DNA of 64,000 nt from Panax quinquefolius (lineage: Eukaryota > Streptophyta > Magnoliopsida > Apiales > Araliaceae), in NCBI GenBank assembly GCA_020205615.1, contig CM035171.1:125058161-125122160 (forward strand). Direction: 5' to 3'. Positions 10,573 to 19,274 of the stretch are shown piece by piece. The notes beneath the pieces are model-generated. The model saw only the letters and a list, made by a program, of their open reading frames with translations. It was not told where the DNA came from and searched no databases. Both the position numbers and the translations under genes were made by a program. Every line of letters starts with the position of its first letter. The first letter of the stretch is position 1.

Positions 10573-11668
10573 AGTCGTAAGGAACCATCCCACAACGGAT
10601 GCAAATACAACTTGGGCGTGGTATGGATTGATATAGATCTTAATCTCTCTATATTTGGACAATTAATTTTTCAAGATAAGTTAAATAGACTAGTTTTGTA
10701 TCATTCATACTTTCATTGAGAGTCCATGCCTGTGGGCTGTGGGTAGGTGCACATACAGACTAAACCTTAAAAAATAGTCCCGCACCAATGGTGTTGCATT
10801 TATGTACATTCCATCTTCATTTCTTGATATATCTTTCAATAAACTCCACTCTTTTATGTTTTTTCATTTCAAGTTTTTACTTTTATTTGTCAAATGATTA
10901 ATTTAACATAGGGCAGAATGCAGATTTGAAGAAACAGTTGTGGAAAAATTGCTTTTGAAAACATTTATTGATGCATTAGTGGTCATACAATTATTATGAG
11001 ATGGGGATGGGGTCATTAAATAATAAATGTAATAATAACAAGTATAACACACTTTTAAAATGGTCAAAATGTAATCCACAACCACCATCATAAGAAGTAG
11101 TAGTGGTGTCATAGCTTGAGCCCTAATGAAAGTATGGCTGAGAAATATTGAGTGATGATCATATCTTCATCTCTTTTATATATATTGTGTGTGTTTATGT
11201 GGGAAGAAGTGCATCGGAGTGACTGGTCATGGGCATCTACAAACCTCGACCCTGCGTTGATGCCAAACTTAAACGTCAATATATCATTAATCGCATCATT
11301 GATTTATGTCTGGCTTTCTCGATAATGATGCACTAACCACCAGAGACCATGCGTCCTTCCCTTCAACTGGTCAATTCCTTGCCCCAACCGTAAATTCTAC
11401 TAGTAATTTTTAACCAGGATATAATTTTAACTTTTTGTGATGATGGTAGAAGCAGTGCGTCTAATAGGTTAATCATCACGTGCACATAATTTCCTACCCA
11501 CCAACTAAACTGGAATTATAGTTGGGGTAGTAACCCTTTTGTATTAGTAATTCTCATACATACATATTACAGCTAGGCAGCTAGCTATTATATGTATCAA
11601 CTTCATTCAGGAGGGGCACATATCTACATTATTATTGAGGCGTTGGATATCCTGCTTTAGTTTAAAAT

Positions 11669-11702
<34 letters not shown>

Positions 11703-12960
11703 TTATTTCATATAATAGAATTGCTTACTTTTTTAGAGTGACAGAGGGAAACAGATAATGTATAGAGAATCTAACTCTAAAATAGGCCAATTTTCTTTTC
11801 TATTTTTGGATCAACAAAAAGTAGAGGAGAAGAAGTAAAAACTAAGATAATTCTGTCCAATTATTTAAGCTACAAATTCAATAGTTCTGAATATCCTCCA
11901 ACACATCATACTATTTATTATATGAAACAATCATCAAGATCGATCCATTGAATACTCTTCCCTCCATGGCTCCATCTATATAATTTTCTTATTCTTTATC
12001 TACATATATGTATGTATGTCCAGCAGCAGGAAAGAGGAAACACTACATACAGATGAGATGGTCTAGAAATTCTTGAACATACTGTATTAAAAATAAAACC
12101 CAGAGAGAGAATCTTAGATATATATAAAGTAGGAACTATAATATCAAGATTAGGATATGGTTTAATTAGATCAAGAAAGGGGTTTGGCATTTTTAACTTC
12201 AAAACCCACAAAGTTTGCAGCTTGATCAGCAAGACAAAATGCAAAGAGGTGGGGACCAAATCCAGGGACTCATCACCTCCATTGCCATTAACCACAAGAG
12301 CTCATTGATGTTGTTCCTTTGTGGGCCTTCAGTCACTTTTTTTTTATATATAAATATTAAGGCTAAGAAAATTATATTTATTCTTCAGTAGGCAATCACT
12401 AAACCTTATGCCCCATATGAACCATAGTAATGACTAATGATTCCCCCTCCAAATACACTTCCTGCACCTACACCATACCCCTAGTTCACTTCTATTAATC
12501 CTATTCCCTAACTAAGCTTTCTCCAGCTTTTAAGGGCATAAAGATTTCTAATTACCAACAATCCCAAGAAGAGATTACTTTGATAAAAGATCATTAATCA
12601 TAATCAAATGCATGATCTTTTCATATTTCCTCCTGTCTTGAGTTCATCAGTTGCAAGGCATCACATTCCCTCACTGTCTCACACAATATGGAGTATCTAA
12701 TATGGAAACATTCTCACGCTCACTGACAAGAAAGGACCATTGGATCAAAACACAGCTCAGTAAATTTTTTTCCCATAAAGCAGCCGATCTTAGATAGACC
12801 TTGTCTGTGGGTCCTATTTCTTTTGACCAAAAAATCAATTCCACCCTTTCACTTTTAGTCCCCTGTTCTCTCTACAGTTTTACAGAATTCAAAAACATAC
12901 TAGACTCCTAGTTCTATTTCTATAGCACTGACCTTCAATTCAATTCCCCACCTTTTTTTT
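10573..12960. other. upstream region of the BRL2-like gene
   Basis: No gene is supported on either strand; the open frames near 10903-11112 and 11996-12295 (minus strand) show no family resemblance. This is the distal promoter and 5' intergenic region of the receptor kinase gene. Apart from a TAG microsatellite I see no repeat with recognisable ends, so the roughly 2.4 kb just upstream of the gene appears free of inserted elements. Confidence 0.5.
11669..11699. repeat. (TAG)n microsatellite
   Basis: About ten uninterrupted trinucleotide units, roughly 1.45 kb upstream of the receptor kinase start codon. Confidence 0.9.
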
Positions 12961-12990
12961 ATTCCTTCCCACGTTCCCTCCTTTTTCATT

Positions 12991-12997
12991 TATAAAA
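12991..12997 (+). promoter_or_regulatory. probable TATA box of the BRL2-like gene
   Basis: TATAAAA lies 154 bases before the ATG in a CT-rich context. A transcription start about 25-35 bases downstream would give a leader of roughly 125 nt. No other TATA-like word is as well placed. Confidence 0.6.
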
Positions 12998-13021
12998 CAC
13001 AAAAAAAGAACCCCTTTTGCT

Positions 13022-13150
13022 AAAGCTTACTCTCCTGCTTTGCACCAACAAATTCTCATCATACTAAGCACGCTGTCTCCCTCCCTTCCTTCTCCCTACA
13101 TACACAGCACACTTCTCTCTAGCCAGTGATCCTGCAACTTGCTTTCATCA
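13022..13150 (+). promoter_or_regulatory. probable 5' leader of the BRL2-like gene
   Basis: A CT-rich stretch containing no upstream ATG, so translation should begin at the first ATG (13151). The start context ends TCATCA before ATGG, with the favourable G at +4. The transcription start is inferred from the TATA position. Confidence 0.5.
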
Positions 13151-16100
13151 ATGGAGAGCAACCCGCCACAGCTTATCGTTCATGTTAGTATTACATTACT
13201 TTTCTTGTTATTTGTTTCGGTTTTGGCAACCGACCAAGGTGGCTCCTCTTCGATCAAAACCGATGTGGAGGCTCTCCTAGCTTTCAGAAAGATGATTCAG
13301 AAGGATCCGAGTGGAGTCTTTTACGGGTGGCAGCTCAACAGGAATCCTTGCTCGTGGTATGGAGTGACATGTACCCTTGGAAGAGCCACTCAACTTGACC
13401 TTGGCAAGTGTAATCTTGTTGGCACAATCTCTTTTGCTCCTTTGGCTTCTCTAAATATGTTAACTCTCCTGAATCTGTCTGCAAATTCGTTTACTGTAAA
13501 TTCATCCTCTTTGCTTCAACTCCCATTTGGATTGGAACGGCTTGAATTATTTTCCACTGGGCTAGCAGGCCTAGTTCCAGATAATTTTCTCACAAAGTTC
13601 CCCAATCTTGTTTATGCCAACCTTTCTAACAACACTCTAACTGGTTTGCTACCTGAGAATCTTTTGTTGAATTCCAATAAACTGCAGCTTCTTGATCTCT
13701 CTTTGAACAATATCACAGGATCCATTTCAGGTTTGAAAATTGAGACCTGCCATTCTTTGTTGCATCTTGATTTGTCCAAAAATAAGATAATAGATTCAAT
13801 TCCTTTCTCCCTTTCCAATTGCACAAATCTCAAAAGTTTGAATTTTTCATACAATATGCTCACTGGGACCATACCGCAGTCTTTTGGTGATCTCAACAGC
13901 TTACAGAGGTTTGATCTTTCTCACAATCATCTCACAGGCTGGATCCCATCCGAGTTGGGTAATACATGTGAATCGTTTTTAGAACTTAGGCTATCTAACA
14001 ACAACATTAGCGGCACTGTTCCAATATCATTCTCATCATGTTCATGGCTACAAGTTCTTGACTTGTCAAACAATAACTTAACCGGCCTTTTTCCCGATTC
14101 AATCCTTAAAAACTTGGGATCACTAGAGAGCTTGATTTTAAGCAATAACAGGATATCTGGAGCATTTCCTGTTTCCATCTCATCCTGCAAAAAGTTACGA
14201 ATTGTGGACTTCAGCTCCAATATGCTATCTGGAATCCTTCCACCAGATATATGTCCAGGAGCTGCTTCGCTTGAAGAACTGAGACTCGCGGATAATTCCA
14301 TCACTGGACATATCCCAACTGAATTATCCATGTGTTCCCAGCTAAAGACTATAGATTTCAGCTTGAACTACCTCAATGGATCAATACCAGTAGAATTTGG
14401 GAAGCTTGCAAATCTCGAGCAGCTGATTGCCTGGTATAATGAATTGGAGGGAAACTTACCAGCAGAATTGGGAAATTGCAAGAATCTAAGGGATCTCATT
14501 CTCAACAATAACCGTTTAAGTGGTCAAATACCAACTGAATTGTTGAACTGCAGTAATCTAGAATGGATATCCCTCACAAGCAATGAACTCGGTGGTGAAA
14601 TCCCAACTAGATTCGGTCTTTTGTCAAGGCTGGCCGTCTTGCAACTCGGGAATAATAGGCTGAGTGGTCAGATCCCATCAGAGCTAGGAAACTGCAGCAG
14701 TTTGGTGTGGCTTGACTTGAATAGCAACCAACTAACTGGGGAGATCCCACCTCGACTTGGTAGGCAGCTTGGAGCAAAAGCACTAAGTGGAATTCTCTTA
14801 GGAAACACATTGGTATTTCTTCGCAATGTGGGGAATTCATGTAAAGGAGTTGGTGGTTTATTAGAGTTTTCTGGAATTCGACCAGAAAGGCTGTCCCAAG
14901 TCCCAACTTTGAAAAGTTGTGATCTCACAAGAATGTACTCTGGTCCGGTCCTAAGTCTCTTCACACAGTACCAGACTCTGGAGTATCTTGATCTTTCTTA
15001 CAACGAGCTTCAAGGAAAAATACCGGATGAATTTGGGGAAATGATGGCCTTACAAGTTCTTGAATTAGCACATAACCAGCTCTCTGGGGAGATCCCCTCG
15101 TCACTTGGGCAGCTCAAAAATTTAGGTGTGTTTGATGCATCACATAATCGATTGCAGGGGCACATCCCCGACTCATTCTCACAGCTGTCTTTCTTGGTGC
15201 AAATTGATCTCTCCAACAATGAATTAACAGGGGAAATTCCTGCAAGGGGACAACTAAGTACACTACCTGCAAGCCAGTATGCAAACAATTCAGGGCTCTG
15301 TGGTGTTCCATTACCTGAATGCCAGACTTTCAACAGCAGACCAGCAGCAAATCCAAGTGATGATGGTGGGAAGAGAGGCCGTGGAGCTGCGTCATGGACT
15401 AATAGTATTGTCTTAGGCACTCTCATTTCTGTTGCTTCTATCTGCATTTTGATTGTGTGGGCACTTGCAATGCGTGCAAGGCGGAAAGAGGCAGAGGAAG
15501 TCAAGATGCTTCATCAGTTGCAAGCATCCCATGCTGCCACAACATGGAAGATTGACAAAGAGAAAGAGCCTCTGAGCATTAATGTTGCGACTTTCCAAAG
15601 ACAACTAAGGAAACTCAAGTTTTCACAATTGATTGAGGCGACTAATGGCTTCTCAGCAGCCAGTCTTATTGGTTATGGTGGTTTTGGAGAAGTATTCAAA
15701 GCATCGTTGAAAGATGGATCAAGCGTTGCAATCAAGAAGCTCATACGTCTGAGCTGCCAAGGTGATCGAGAATTCATGGCCGAGATGGAAACATTGGGGA
15801 AGATCAAGCATAGGAATCTGGTTCCCTTGTTGGGTTACTGCAAAATTGGCGAGGAGAGACTACTAGTTTATGAGTTCATGGAATTTGGAAGCCTTGAAGA
15901 AATGCTCCATGGGAGAGCAAAGACACGAGATAGACGAATTCTTACTTGGGAGGAAAGGAAGAAGATAACAAGAGGGGCTGCGAAAGGACTTTGTTTCCTA
16001 CACCACAACTGCATCCCACACATCATACACCGAGACATGAAGTCAAGCAACGTACTACTAGACCATGAAATGGAAGCCCGAGTTTCTGATTTCGGAATGG

Positions 16101-16534
16101 CGAGGCTAATAAGTGCACTCGACACACATCTCAGCGTGAGCACGCTAGCGGGTACTCCCGGTTACGTCCCGCCCGAGTACTACCAAAGTTTCCGTTGCAC
16201 CGCAAAGGGAGATGTCTATTCATTTGGAGTCGTGCTTTTGGAACTTGTCACAGGTAAACGGCCAACGGATAAAGAAGATTTTGGTGACACAAACTTGGTG
16301 GGATGGGTGAAAATGAAGGTTAGAGAAGGAAAAGGGATGGAAGTAATAGACCCAGAGCTGCTTTCAGCGACTAAAGGAACAGATGAAGCAGACGAAGTTA
16401 AAGAAATGGTTCGGTATTTAGAGATAACGCTTCAGTGCGTTGATGATTTCCCTTCCAAAAGGCCTAATATGTTACAGGTGGTCACAATGTTGAGACAGCT
16501 TCTACCGGGAAGTGGAGATGGAAGCAGCGGTTGA
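13151..16534 (+). CDS. BRL2: BRI1-LIKE 2 / VASCULAR HIGHWAY 1 LRR receptor-like kinase
   Basis: Intact single-exon gene encoding 1127 aa, close to the usual length of the family. Residues 1-26 form a signal peptide. The N-terminal cap has a Cys pair at 67 and 74 (CSWYGVTC). About 22-23 leucine-rich repeats follow, broken by an island domain (about 538-605, with [20 protein letters not shown] and CDLTRMYSG) that leaves four repeats after it. A membrane helix lies at about 752-774. The kinase has a Gly loop G841-x-G-x-x-G846, Lys862 in VAIK, HRD 960-962 (an RD kinase) and DFG 980-982. The island, the juxtamembrane passage [20 protein letters not shown] and the activation segment match BRL2/VH1 better than BRI1, BRL1 or BRL3. 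In Arabidopsis BRL2 acts at the plasma membrane in provascular and leaf-vein patterning and, unlike BRL1 and BRL3, does not replace BRI1 as a brassinosteroid receptor. An in-frame TTG at 13139 adds four codons but is unlikely to be used. All catalytic residues are present. Confidence 0.96.
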   Translation: MESNPPQLIVHVSITLLFLLFVSVLATDQGGSSSIKTDVEALLAFRKMIQKDPSGVFYGWQLNRNPCSWYGVTCTLGRATQLDLGKCNLVGTISFAPLASLNMLTLLNLSANSFTVNSSSLLQLPFGLERLELFSTGLAGLVPDNFLTKFPNLVYANLSNNTLTGLLPENLLLNSNKLQLLDLSLNNITGSISGLKIETCHSLLHLDLSKNKIIDSIPFSLSNCTNLKSLNFSYNMLTGTIPQSFGDLNSLQRFDLSHNHLTGWIPSELGNTCESFLELRLSNNNISGTVPISFSSCSWLQVLDLSNNNLTGLFPDSILKNLGSLESLILSNNRISGAFPVSISSCKKLRIVDFSSNMLSGILPPDICPGAASLEELRLADNSITGHIPTELSMCSQLKTIDFSLNYLNGSIPVEFGKLANLEQLIAWYNELEGNLPAELGNCKNLRDLILNNNRLSGQIPTELLNCSNLEWISLTSNELGGEIPTRFGLLSRLAVLQLGNNRLSGQIPSELGNCSSLVWLDLNSNQLTGEIPPRLGRQLGAKALSGILLGNTLVFLRNVGNSCKGVGGLLEFSGIRPERLSQVPTLKSCDLTRMYSGPVLSLFTQYQTLEYLDLSYNELQGKIPDEFGEMMALQVLELAHNQLSGEIPSSLGQLKNLGVFDASHNRLQGHIPDSFSQLSFLVQIDLSNNELTGEIPARGQLSTLPASQYANNSGLCGVPLPECQTFNSRPAANPSDDGGKRGRGAASWTNSIVLGTLISVASICILIVWALAMRARRKEAEEVKMLHQLQASHAATTWKIDKEKEPLSINVATFQRQLRKLKFSQLIEATNGFSAASLIGYGGFGEVFKASLKDGSSVAIKKLIRLSCQGDREFMAEMETLGKIKHRNLVPLLGYCKIGEERLLVYEFMEFGSLEEMLHGRAKTRDRRILTWEERKKITRGAAKGLCFLHHNCIPHIIHRDMKSSNVLLDHEMEARVSDFGMARLISALDTHLSVSTLAGTPGYVPPEYYQSFRCTAKGDVYSFGVVLLELVTGKRPTDKEDFGDTNLVGWVKMKVREGKGMEVIDPELLSATKGTDEADEVKEMVRYLEITLQCVDDFPSKRPNMLQVVTMLRQLLPGSGDGSSG

Positions 16535-16830
16535 AACAACCACGACATTGCTGATCAAATTATGAGTTGTGTAAACACACAAGGATTGTAAGATTTATTG
16601 TCAGGTATTGAGAGTTATGTGTATTTATATTGCATCATTTTCTCTTCTTTTTTGTTATTTAACTACTGCCTAACAGCGAATACAATGTGCTTGAAACTAG
16701 TGCATGAAGAAGCAAGCAATGGACTGATCACGAGCGAAGTTAAACAAAAACTCGAAACAATCACATCTCAAACTCTTATAGACATATCATCAAACAAGTT
16801 GTGTCTTGTGTGCATTGCAATGATATAGTT
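16535..16830 (+). other. probable 3' untranslated region of the BRL2-like gene
   Basis: AT-rich sequence after the TGA stop. No clear AATAAA signal is seen; a TTTATTGT-like word near 16590 and AATACAATG near 16678 are weak candidates. A short open frame of 76 codons within it (16598-16828) has no recognisable motif and is taken as chance. Confidence 0.4.
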
Positions 16831-16949
16831 TCGCGCCATCACAAATCAGAAATTTTGACTGAATCGTACCAATAAGGCAATAACCATGCATTATCATGAC
16901 TGGCAATCAGAAAATATTGTAAAAGGTTTAATTAAACTTTAAACATTAC

Positions 16950-17076
16950 CTCTTGAACTTGATTTAAGCCAAGTGCTGTACTCAGACCATCTTTCCAGGA
17001 AAGGTTTCCCTGAATCAACCCTTCTTCTTTCTTGGGTAAAATGTGGTTCAATGGACGTGCAAGTCACATTATTTGC
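16950..17076 (-). pseudogene. exon-like remnant, unknown gene
   Basis: On the minus strand a stop-free 127-bp stretch is preceded by an acceptor-like TGCTTAG and followed by a donor-like GTAATG. It encodes a peptide with natural-looking composition (...DSGKPFLERWSEYSTWLKSS...). No further exons were recognised on either side, and the Stowaway at 17152 lies just upstream. It may be a relic or a real exon of a gene whose other exons I cannot see. Confidence 0.2.
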
Positions 17077-17151
17077 CTAAGCATTCACTTGCAAATGAAA
17101 TGATGTATTATTACTAGAATTTTAAAAATAAATTTCGTCTTAACGTTAATA

Positions 17152-17421
17152 CTCTCTCGTCTCTACAAAAGTAGTCTTATTTCATTTTTTTTTTCCAAGT
17201 TAATGTATGAAATTTTAAATTTTAAATTTTAAATTTTGATGTAAATTTATTTTAATTTCTAAAATAATAATTTAGTACTTAACAATATTTTCTCTAAAAT
17301 AATTTATAAATTGTACTCCTATTTATCAAAAAAAATTACAAAAAGGACATCAATTTAATTTAGAATTATATAAATACACTTGAAAAGTTTTTTAAAGAAC
17401 ATTTTTGTGGATTCGAGAGAG
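17152..17421. mobile_element. Stowaway-type MITE
   Basis: Ends CTCTCTCGTCTCTACAAAAG and, in reverse complement, CTCTCTCGAATCCACAAAAA. TA duplications lie at 17150-17151 and 17422-17423. The interior is AT-rich (TTTTAAATT runs). No coding capacity. Confidence 0.75.
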
Positions 17422-17423
17422 TA

Positions 17424-17766
17424 TATTATTCAATGGGAGGAGCCGTGGCAGTCATAATCAGTCGCTAGTTCATGTAGTACGTAGTATGTATATTAGCGAC
17501 GCTTGTCTTATCCGTCGTATATTCTAGCAACGGGTTGAACTATTTTGTCGCTGATAATGCAACATTATCGAAGTAGTTTTGGACGATTTCCTAATTATCA
17601 GTCTGCATGTTATAAGGGATTTCTTTAACCATCGTTAAATCCCCTCATTGTTACACTTTCCCTCCGTTTAACAAAAGAGTTTCATTTAATTATTCTCTTA
17701 ATAAATTCACAAAATTCTAACATTCAAAATTGGGTTCGGTTGAATTTATTTAATTTTAGTTACAGT
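17424..17766. other. flank with diverged GCGACG palindromic-MITE words
   Basis: Between about 17485 and 17560 words such as TTAGCGACGC, CCGTCGTATA and TGTCGCTGATAA resemble the core of the palindromic MITEs at 3.5 and 57.5 kb, but arms and borders are too decayed to define an element. A Stowaway-like end (TTTCCCTCCGTTTAACAAAA) occurs near 17660 without a partner. The rest is AT-rich and empty. Confidence 0.35.
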
Positions 17767-17771
17767 GTTAT

Positions 17772-17981
17772 TGTTGGAATATTTCACATGAATTTCAAAT
17801 TAGATAAATTCAAGAGTGTAGATGGGTTAATAATTAGTATGGTAGAGCCTCAACCTAATAGGTTAACCTTTTAGGTAAGGAGGTGGTCTAACACGCTTTA
17901 TTATTAAATTTATCTCTACTGCAGGTGTGCTTATTGCGTGGTGATAAATTGATGTGGGATGGATCGTACAATTCCGCTACA
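17772..17981 (+). repeat. 5' LTR of the short element
   Basis: Begins TGTTGGAATATTTCACATG and ends ATTCCGCTACA. Shared blocks with the 3' LTR include AAATTCAAGAGTGTAGATG, TATGGTAGAGCCTCAACCTA and AATTGATGTGGGATRGAT. It is longer than the 3' copy because of small insertions near 17790 and 17910. Confidence 0.9.
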
Positions 17982-17984
17982 AAA

Positions 17985-17996
17985 TGGTATCAGAGC
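17985..17996 (+). promoter_or_regulatory. primer binding site, initiator tRNA-Met type
   Basis: TGGTATCAGAGC three bases after the 5' LTR. This is the standard plant PBS complementary to the 3' end of initiator tRNA-Met. Confidence 0.93.
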
Positions 17997-18079
17997 TCAT
18001 GGTTCGATTGACCCTTCGAAGACCAACTCCAAGGTGCGAGGGTAAATTCGCAAGCCTCGTGCATGGGTGGATCTTTCCG

Positions 18080-18410
18080 TTCTAATACTCTATCCGAGAG
18101 TTATCAGTATTTATCAAATCTATTCCTATCTAACGGAACGCTATTGGATCAAATGACAAAGACATTGTTGAGAAAAAGATGATTTTTCCCGGATGAAATG
18201 AAAATTGGATTCATGGAACAGGAGAAAGAGTTTCCATTCCTTAGTAAGAAAGACATGTGGCCATGAAAGAGGTATTAAGTGGAACCGAATTGAGTGGGTG
18301 GTAGAGTCATGGAAACGCTTGTTTCTTCCATATTTTGGACCTTAGCTCTATGGAACAATATGCTACTGTTGAAACACGGAAGAATTGAAAACTTAGATCA
18401 AAACAATATG
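18080..18410 (+). pseudogene. ycf2: plastid ycf2 fragment captured in the retroelement
   Basis: In one main frame the sequence encodes C-terminal Ycf2 words: [61 protein letters not shown] and NNMLLLKHGRIE. The frame carries several premature stops and at least one small indel near 18180-18200, so it is non-functional. Ycf2 is a large plastid AAA-type protein; this is a plastid-to-nucleus transfer of about 330 bp lying inside the internal region of the short LTR element. It is flanked by 34-bp direct copies of element sequence (18038-18071 and 18412-18445, 3 mismatches). Recognition rests on remembered family sequence and is strong. Confidence 0.92.
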
Positions 18411-18717
18411 TGAGGGTAAATTCGCAGGCATCGTGCATGGATGGAGCAAATAGAGTTGAATCAGGTATTCAGGTGGAACACAGGATGATTTGAGTCAGGT
18501 GGAACAGGCTTAGGATGGCTCTAGGGAAGTTGCTGAGACACGTTTTCCCCGGGCCGGGCGTGGTGGAGTAATATTAGAGTTAAGCAAAACTCTTGAAGGA
18601 CTCAAAGGTGAAGTATTTGAATCGGGTAGAGCAGGGCTAAGGATGGCTCTAGAAAATTACTGAACTCTTGAAGGATTCAAAGAAGGTGTGCTTAATGGTG
18701 AATACTCTAGTATGATA

Positions 18718-19043
18718 TGTAAGACCCCAACTTTTATAAATAAAGATGAATTTTCTATAAATATTATTTTTGAATATTATGGAGTAAATTTGATATAATG
18801 TTATAGTTGTGGGTAATATTTATAAATTTTGCAAAAGTAAGCGAAGTTGTTATAAAATATTCGTTTGGTGGGGAATATTCTTTTTGTCGGAAAATATTAA
18901 ATGCGACGGCATAATCATTAGTGGATACCACTAACGGAATTATTATTCGGATTGAGAAAGCGACAAAAATACTTTATGAAAATAATGGTGGAGGTATTCT
19001 GAATTAAAAGCATTGAACTACCATTAGTAAAAAATACGATGTC
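18718..19043 (+). repeat. 5' portion of a family A gypsy LTR
   Basis: Matches the first about 320 bp of the LTR at 54418 (TGTAAGACCCCAACTTTTAT...ACGATGTC), then stops where a family C LTR begins. Confidence 0.85.
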
Positions 19044-19274
19044 TATTTATTAGGTTTGTAATATACATAAACACAATCAAATTGCATAAAATAAGCGGAA
19101 GCATGAAAAATCAGATTTTTAAAATTTTACAAACTATATACCCGGATCATCCTTTATGCACAATTATTAATTAAACGAAAAGATAAAGAATAAGAATCAT
19201 ACCCTTGAAGATTCGAGCTTCCTCGGGTACAAGTTCACCTCCAATCCTTTTCGCGTTCAACTTGAATCCACCGG
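19044..19274 (-). repeat. family C LTR, first piece (reverse orientation)
   Basis: TTAGGTTTGTAATATAC and the following about 220 bp align with the left part of the complete family C LTR at 52541. The piece is cut at 19274 by a solo LTR whose duplication ACCGG is included here; it resumes at 21974. Confidence 0.8.

Noticed and set aside
13139..13150. TTG start four codons upstream of the BRL2 ATG
   Set aside because: A plant nuclear gene would normally start at the first ATG (13151); the signal peptide is complete from there.
13612..15504. Several open frames of 90-160 codons on the minus strand inside the receptor kinase gene
   Set aside because: They are antisense shadows of the BRL2 reading frame, with no motifs of their own.
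16598..16828. A 76-codon frame just after BRL2
   Set aside because: It lies in the probable 3' UTR, shows no family motif, and its composition fits chance.
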